Part shown: in pieces, positions 6,876 through 9,586 of the stretch | How the letters are laid out: each line of letters opens with the position of its first letter | Numbering within the stretch: the stretch's first letter is position 1 | Origin: Deltaproteobacteria bacterium | GTDB taxonomy: Bacteria; Desulfobacterota; DSM-4660; Desulfatiglandales; Desulfatiglandaceae | Length of the DNA stretch: 9,586 nt | Direction: 5' to 3' | NCBI GenBank assembly: GCA_019314425.1 | Contig: JAFCZI010000060.1 | Location: forward strand, 1 to 9,586 | The notes under the pieces: model-generated | Databases searched by the model: none | What the model was told of the DNA's origin: nothing | What the model saw: only the letters and a program-made list of their open reading frames with translations | Made by a program: the position numbers and the translations under genes

Positions 6876-7223
6876 CTACCCTTCGAGACTTACCTCCGGG
6901 GCCTCGACCCAGAGCCCTTCCAGGTCGTAAAATTCCCTGATGGGCTGATAGAAGATGTGAATAACCACTTCGCCATAGTCCAGAAGAACCCAGTGTCCTT
7001 CCTGCATGCCTTCAATGCCGTAGAGAGGTATTTCCCGCTCCTTCAATGTTTTTTGCAGATGCCGTGTTATGGCCTGCACCTGCCTCGTGGAGTTTCCTCC
7101 CGTGATCAAAAAATAATCCGCAATGCTGGTGAGGTCTTCCACATGCAGGAGGATGGGATCAATGGCTTTTCTTTCCAGAATAGTCGTAAGACATAGTTTT
7201 GCTTTTTCGATGGAGGTCATCAC
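6876..7223 (-). CDS. rsfS: ribosome silencing factor RsfS (Iojap/YbeB family)
   Basis: A 115-residue protein of normal family length. RsfS binds ribosomal protein uL14 on the large subunit and blocks subunit joining when nutrients are low. The family features are visible: DYFLITGGNSTRQVQAI (36-52), then EGMQEGHWVLLDYGEVVIHI (71-90) and FYQPIREFYDLEGLW (91-105). The start is ambiguous: GTG at 7223 has AGGA ten bases upstream and is followed at once by an ATG at 7220. Either way it starts inside the 3' end of nadD (overlap 62-65 bases), so translation is probably coupled. Its pairing with nadD is a common bacterial arrangement and supports both calls. Confidence 0.95.
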   Translation of the reverse strand: MMTSIEKAKLCLTTILERKAIDPILLHVEDLTSIADYFLITGGNSTRQVQAITRHLQKTLKEREIPLYGIEGMQEGHWVLLDYGEVVIHIFYQPIREFYDLEGLWVEAPEVSLEG

Positions 7224-7863
7224 TCAGGTACAATCCTTTTTTAATGATGTAAGCCCTGACTGTTTCAGGGACAAGAAAATGGATGGACTTATCTTCTTTT
7301 ACCATGTTTCGAATATTTGTCGAGGATATTTCCATCAGGGTCGTCGTTATGAGAATAAGGGTCCTGCCGGACGGGGCCACAAAAACATTGGGGGGCCTCT
7401 TTTCCGATTTTTCGACACCCAGGTCCGAAAAAATAGCATCCAGCCCGTGGTTTCGGACACCGGCCCGGGAAAGAATTACAAAATGGGCATAGTCAAAAAG
7501 CTGCTTGTAATTCCGCCATGTCCTGATTTCCAGAAAAGCGTCCATCCCCAGAATAAAAAAAAGCTCCGGTGCGGGACCAAAGATTTGGTGAAGCTCTCTG
7601 AGGGTCTCGATGGAATAGGAAAACCCGGGCCGGTTTCCCTCCAGGTCCATGGCTTCAAGCCGCGTCGAACAATCTGCGCCCAACCGGACCATGGCCAGCC
7701 GGTGGTGAAAGGGCGTTACGGGGCTTTTGGCTTTGTGCGGGGGCAGAGCGGAGGGCATCAGGTAGACCTTTTCAAGCCCCAGATGAAAACCCACTTCTTC
7801 CGCTGAACGTAGATGCCCCAGATGAATGGGGTCGAACGTGCCCCCCAGGATGCCCAGTTTCAA
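7159..7863 (-). CDS. nadD: nicotinate-nucleotide adenylyltransferase
   Basis: A 234-residue enzyme that joins ATP and nicotinate mononucleotide to form nicotinate adenine dinucleotide, the step before NAD synthetase, in the cytoplasm. The start is a TTG at 7863: AGGAG lies seven bases before it, and translation then begins MKLGILGGTFDPIHLGH, the family N-terminus with the GTFDPIHLGH nucleotidyltransferase motif (8-17). Further family features are PSALPPHK (37-44), SYSIETL (82-88), LGMDAF (105-110) and EISSTNIR (178-185). The frame is open upstream to 8028, but that lies inside proA. The C-terminus carries about 20 extra polar residues after the usual KGLYL ending and overlaps rsfS. It begins 10 bases after the proA stop. 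Confidence 0.95.
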   Translation of the reverse strand: MKLGILGGTFDPIHLGHLRSAEEVGFHLGLEKVYLMPSALPPHKAKSPVTPFHHRLAMVRLGADCSTRLEAMDLEGNRPGFSYSIETLRELHQIFGPAPELFFILGMDAFLEIRTWRNYKQLFDYAHFVILSRAGVRNHGLDAIFSDLGVEKSEKRPPNVFVAPSGRTLILITTTLMEISSTNIRNMVKEDKSIHFLVPETVRAYIIKKGLYLSDDLHRKSKTMSYDYSGKKSH

Positions 7864-7870
7864 GAAATGA

Positions 7871-7875
7871 CTCCT
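7871..7875 (-). promoter_or_regulatory. ribosome-binding site deciding the nadD TTG start
   Basis: AGGAG on the minus strand, seven bases before TTG at 7861-7863. It overlaps the proA stop codon (TAG at 7874-7876), so ribosomes ending proA would uncover or re-initiate at it. No ATG or GTG near the conserved nadD N-terminus competes with it. Confidence 0.8.
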
Positions 7876-9130
7876 ACTCCCTGATTTGTCCCTGCCCGTA
7901 AACCACAAACTTGGTAGTGGTAAGTTCCTCCAGCCCCATGGGGCCGAAGGCATGGAGCTTGGACGTGTTGATGCCGATTTCCGCGCCAAGACCCAACTGG
8001 CTTCCGTCGTTAAACCGCGTGGATGCATTCACCAGAACCACGGAAGAATCCACCTGGGCCAGGAAACGCTGTGAACGCTCGTAATCATTGGTGATGATGG
8101 CTTCCGTATGCTGCGATCCATACGCTTCGATATGGTCCAGCGCCTCATCCATACTGCCGACCACTTTTACCGCCAGCACCAGGTCAAGGAATTCCGCAGG
8201 CCAGTCCGATTCAGTTGCGGCCACGGCGCCGGGCACCAGAGCAAGGGTTCGGGGACATCCCCTGATTTCAACACCGGCTGCCTCATATTGTTGGGCCATT
8301 TCAGGAAGAAAATCGGAAGCCGCATCCTCATGAACCAACAGGGTTTCCAGCGCATTGCAGACACCGGGTCTCTGCACCTTTGAATTGAAGCAGATGGCTT
8401 TGGCCATTTTGACCGAGGCGGATTGATCCACATAAATATGGCAAACGCCCTTGTAGTGTTTCAATACCGGAACCCGCGAGTGTTCGGCGACAAAACGGAT
8501 CAATCCCTCTCCACCCCTGGGAATGATGACGTCAACCTCATCATCGAGACTGATCAGCGCATTTACAGCCGCCCTTTCAGTGGTGGGAATCACCTGAACC
8601 GCTTTTTCGGGAATCCCCGCTTCGTGAAGGGCCTCCGTCAGCAGTTTACCCAAGGCCATATTGGAATGGATCGCCTCCGAGCCCCCTTTGAGGATAACGG
8701 CATTGCCGGATTTCAGGCACAGGGCCGCCGCATCCACGGTCACATTGGGACGGGATTCAAAGATGAAGCCAATAACGCCTAAGGGAATTCGGATGCGTCC
8801 CACCAGCAGGCCATTGGGCCGTTTCCACATGCCCGGCGATTCCCCCACGGGGTCGGGCAGCGCCGCGACTTCCTTGAGCCCGTCCGCCATGGCTGCGATA
8901 ACCGCTTCGTTCAGGGTCAGGCGATCCAGCATGGCCGGGGAAAGGCCCGCGTCCCCGGCGGCCGATAGATCCTTCCGGTTTTCGGCGAAAATGGTTTCTT
9001 TATGTTCCAGAAGTTTCCCGGCCATTCTCAGAAGGGCATCATCTTTCTGATTCCTGCCCAGACTTCGCAATCCCCTTGACGCCGCCTTGGCATCCCTGGC
9101 CATGGTCTGAATCATGTTTTCAATCGACAT
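7874..9130 (-). CDS. proA: gamma-glutamyl phosphate reductase
   Basis: A 418-residue cytoplasmic enzyme of normal length. It reduces gamma-glutamyl phosphate with NADPH to glutamate-5-semialdehyde, the second step of proline synthesis. It has the aldehyde-dehydrogenase-type fold signatures of Pro[20 protein letters not shown] (115-133), [10 protein letters not shown] (144-153), the catalytic cysteine C258 in [11 protein letters not shown] (250-260), the GSQHTEAI region (338-345) and [15 protein letters not shown] near the end (393-407). The ATG at 9130 has AAGGAG about seven bases upstream. The start overlaps the proB 3' end by 19 bases, which fits translational coupling of the two proline enzymes; they are known to pass the unstable acyl phosphate between them. 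Confidence 0.98.
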   Translation of the reverse strand: MSIENMIQTMARDAKAASRGLRSLGRNQKDDALLRMAGKLLEHKETIFAENRKDLSAAGDAGLSPAMLDRLTLNEAVIAAMADGLKEVAALPDPVGESPGMWKRPNGLLVGRIRIPLGVIGFIFESRPNVTVDAAALCLKSGNAVILKGGSEAIHSNMALGKLLTEALHEAGIPEKAVQVIPTTERAAVNALISLDDEVDVIIPRGGEGLIRFVAEHSRVPVLKHYKGVCHIYVDQSASVKMAKAICFNSKVQRPGVCNALETLLVHEDAASDFLPEMAQQYEAAGVEIRGCPRTLALVPGAVAATESDWPAEFLDLVLAVKVVGSMDEALDHIEAYGSQHTEAIITNDYERSQRFLAQVDSSVVLVNASTRFNDGSQLGLGAEIGINTSKLHAFGPMGLEELTTTKFVVYGQGQIRE

Positions 9131-9586
9131 GCCGCATCTCCTTCATCCATGTGTGCCGTCAAAACCAGGTTGTTTCGATGAATGACCTCGTCATCATGTT
9201 TAAATCCCAGAATGGACTCGATTTCAGTACTTTTTGCGCCCATGATTTTTTTGATGTTTCCGGAGTGATAACTGACCATGCCCACCGCCACGGGGGCGCC
9301 GTCTTCATTGATCAACAACACCGAATTGCCAACGCTGAATTGCCCCCGCACCCCTTTGATGCCCGAGGGCAGCAGGCTCTTCCCGTTTTCGAGAATGGCT
9401 TTTTCGGCGCCCCGGTCGATGGTGATTTCCCCTTTTGGAGATTTGGTAAACGCAATCCAGTGTTTGCGGCTGCACAGGGAAACCGGTTCCGGCAAAAACA
9501 GGGTTCCTTCCACATGGCCCCCGAAAAGACGCTTGATAATACCGGGCTTCAGACCGTTGGCGATGATGGTGGGGACCCCGGCAAGG
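9112..9586 (-). CDS. proB: glutamate 5-kinase, C-terminal part (5' end beyond window)
   Basis: The last 157 residues are visible; the start lies past the right edge. ProB phosphorylates glutamate to gamma-glutamyl phosphate, the first and usually proline-inhibited step of proline synthesis. The visible part begins in the end of the amino-acid kinase domain ([15 protein letters not shown], then [11 protein letters not shown] and the conserved RKHWIAF). It then shows a PUA domain: [38 protein letters not shown], and [20 protein letters not shown] near the end. So this is the long, PUA-bearing form of the enzyme. The stop (9112) lies 19 bases inside proA. Immediate coupling with proA confirms the assignment. 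Confidence 0.96.
   Translation of the reverse strand, partial: LAGVPTIIANGLKPGIIKRLFGGHVEGTLFLPEPVSLCSRKHWIAFTKSPKGEITIDRGAEKAILENGKSLLPSGIKGVRGQFSVGNSVLLINEDGAPVAVGMVSYHSGNIKKIMGAKSTEIESILGFKHDDEVIHRNNLVLTAHMDEGDAACRLKT

Noticed and set aside
7123..7806. 227-codon open frame antisense to nadD and rsfS
   Set aside because: Both minus-strand genes are well supported; the antisense frame is a by-product of their codon use.
7864..8028. N-terminal extension of nadD from an ATG at 8028
   Set aside because: It lies inside proA, and the conserved NadD N-terminus begins at the TTG at 7863 behind AGGAG.

Overview
The window looks like a chromosomal core region of a Gram-negative, probably deltaproteobacterial (Desulfobacterota-type) bacterium. 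This rests on the gene order proB-proA-nadD-rsfS on one strand, followed by a BepA-like M48/TPR protease and a long (431-residue) class II aldolase, and on the general character of the proteins. The lineage is an inference from remembered gene order; no search was run. I see no phage, transposon, CRISPR array or defence system.

Left part (1-1859, plus strand): 1-97 holds nothing I can recognise. A promoter-like pair (98-126) leads into a complete tRNA-Leu with anticodon CAG and an encoded CCA end (158-244). A strong intrinsic terminator follows (258-294). After a second possible promoter (339-367) comes a 473-residue protein with two stretches of left-handed beta-helix (hexapeptide-type) repeats and unknown substrate.

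Middle (1869-4118, minus strand): an ABC-F ATPase of the Uup type converges on the hexapeptide gene with a gap of 9 bases. Upstream of uup, 3681-3826 holds no gene. It contains a short repeat of dispersed-element character and a small GC-rich hairpin. Next to it, 3827-4118 is best read as the wreck of an MFS transporter gene: the first membrane helix and the last one remain, in different frames, and the middle is gone.

Right part (4111-9586, minus strand): one long tightly packed operon, transcribed right to left: proB (only its 3' end is inside the window), proA, nadD, rsfS, an M48 metalloprotease with TPRs, a class II fructose-bisphosphate aldolase, and the MFS remnant. Most neighbours overlap or lie within about 20 bases, so translational coupling is likely. 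ProB and ProA carry out the first two steps of proline synthesis. NadD makes nicotinate adenine dinucleotide for NAD, RsfS silences ribosomes, the M48 protein is probably an envelope protease/chaperone, and the aldolase belongs to glycolysis/gluconeogenesis.

The most interesting local events are signs of recent gene change. A perfect 19-bp tandem duplication lies at the protease/aldolase junction: it shifts the protease C-terminal frame and copies the GGAGG ribosome-binding core. The MFS gene has suffered a large internal deletion. No convincing new biological system was found.
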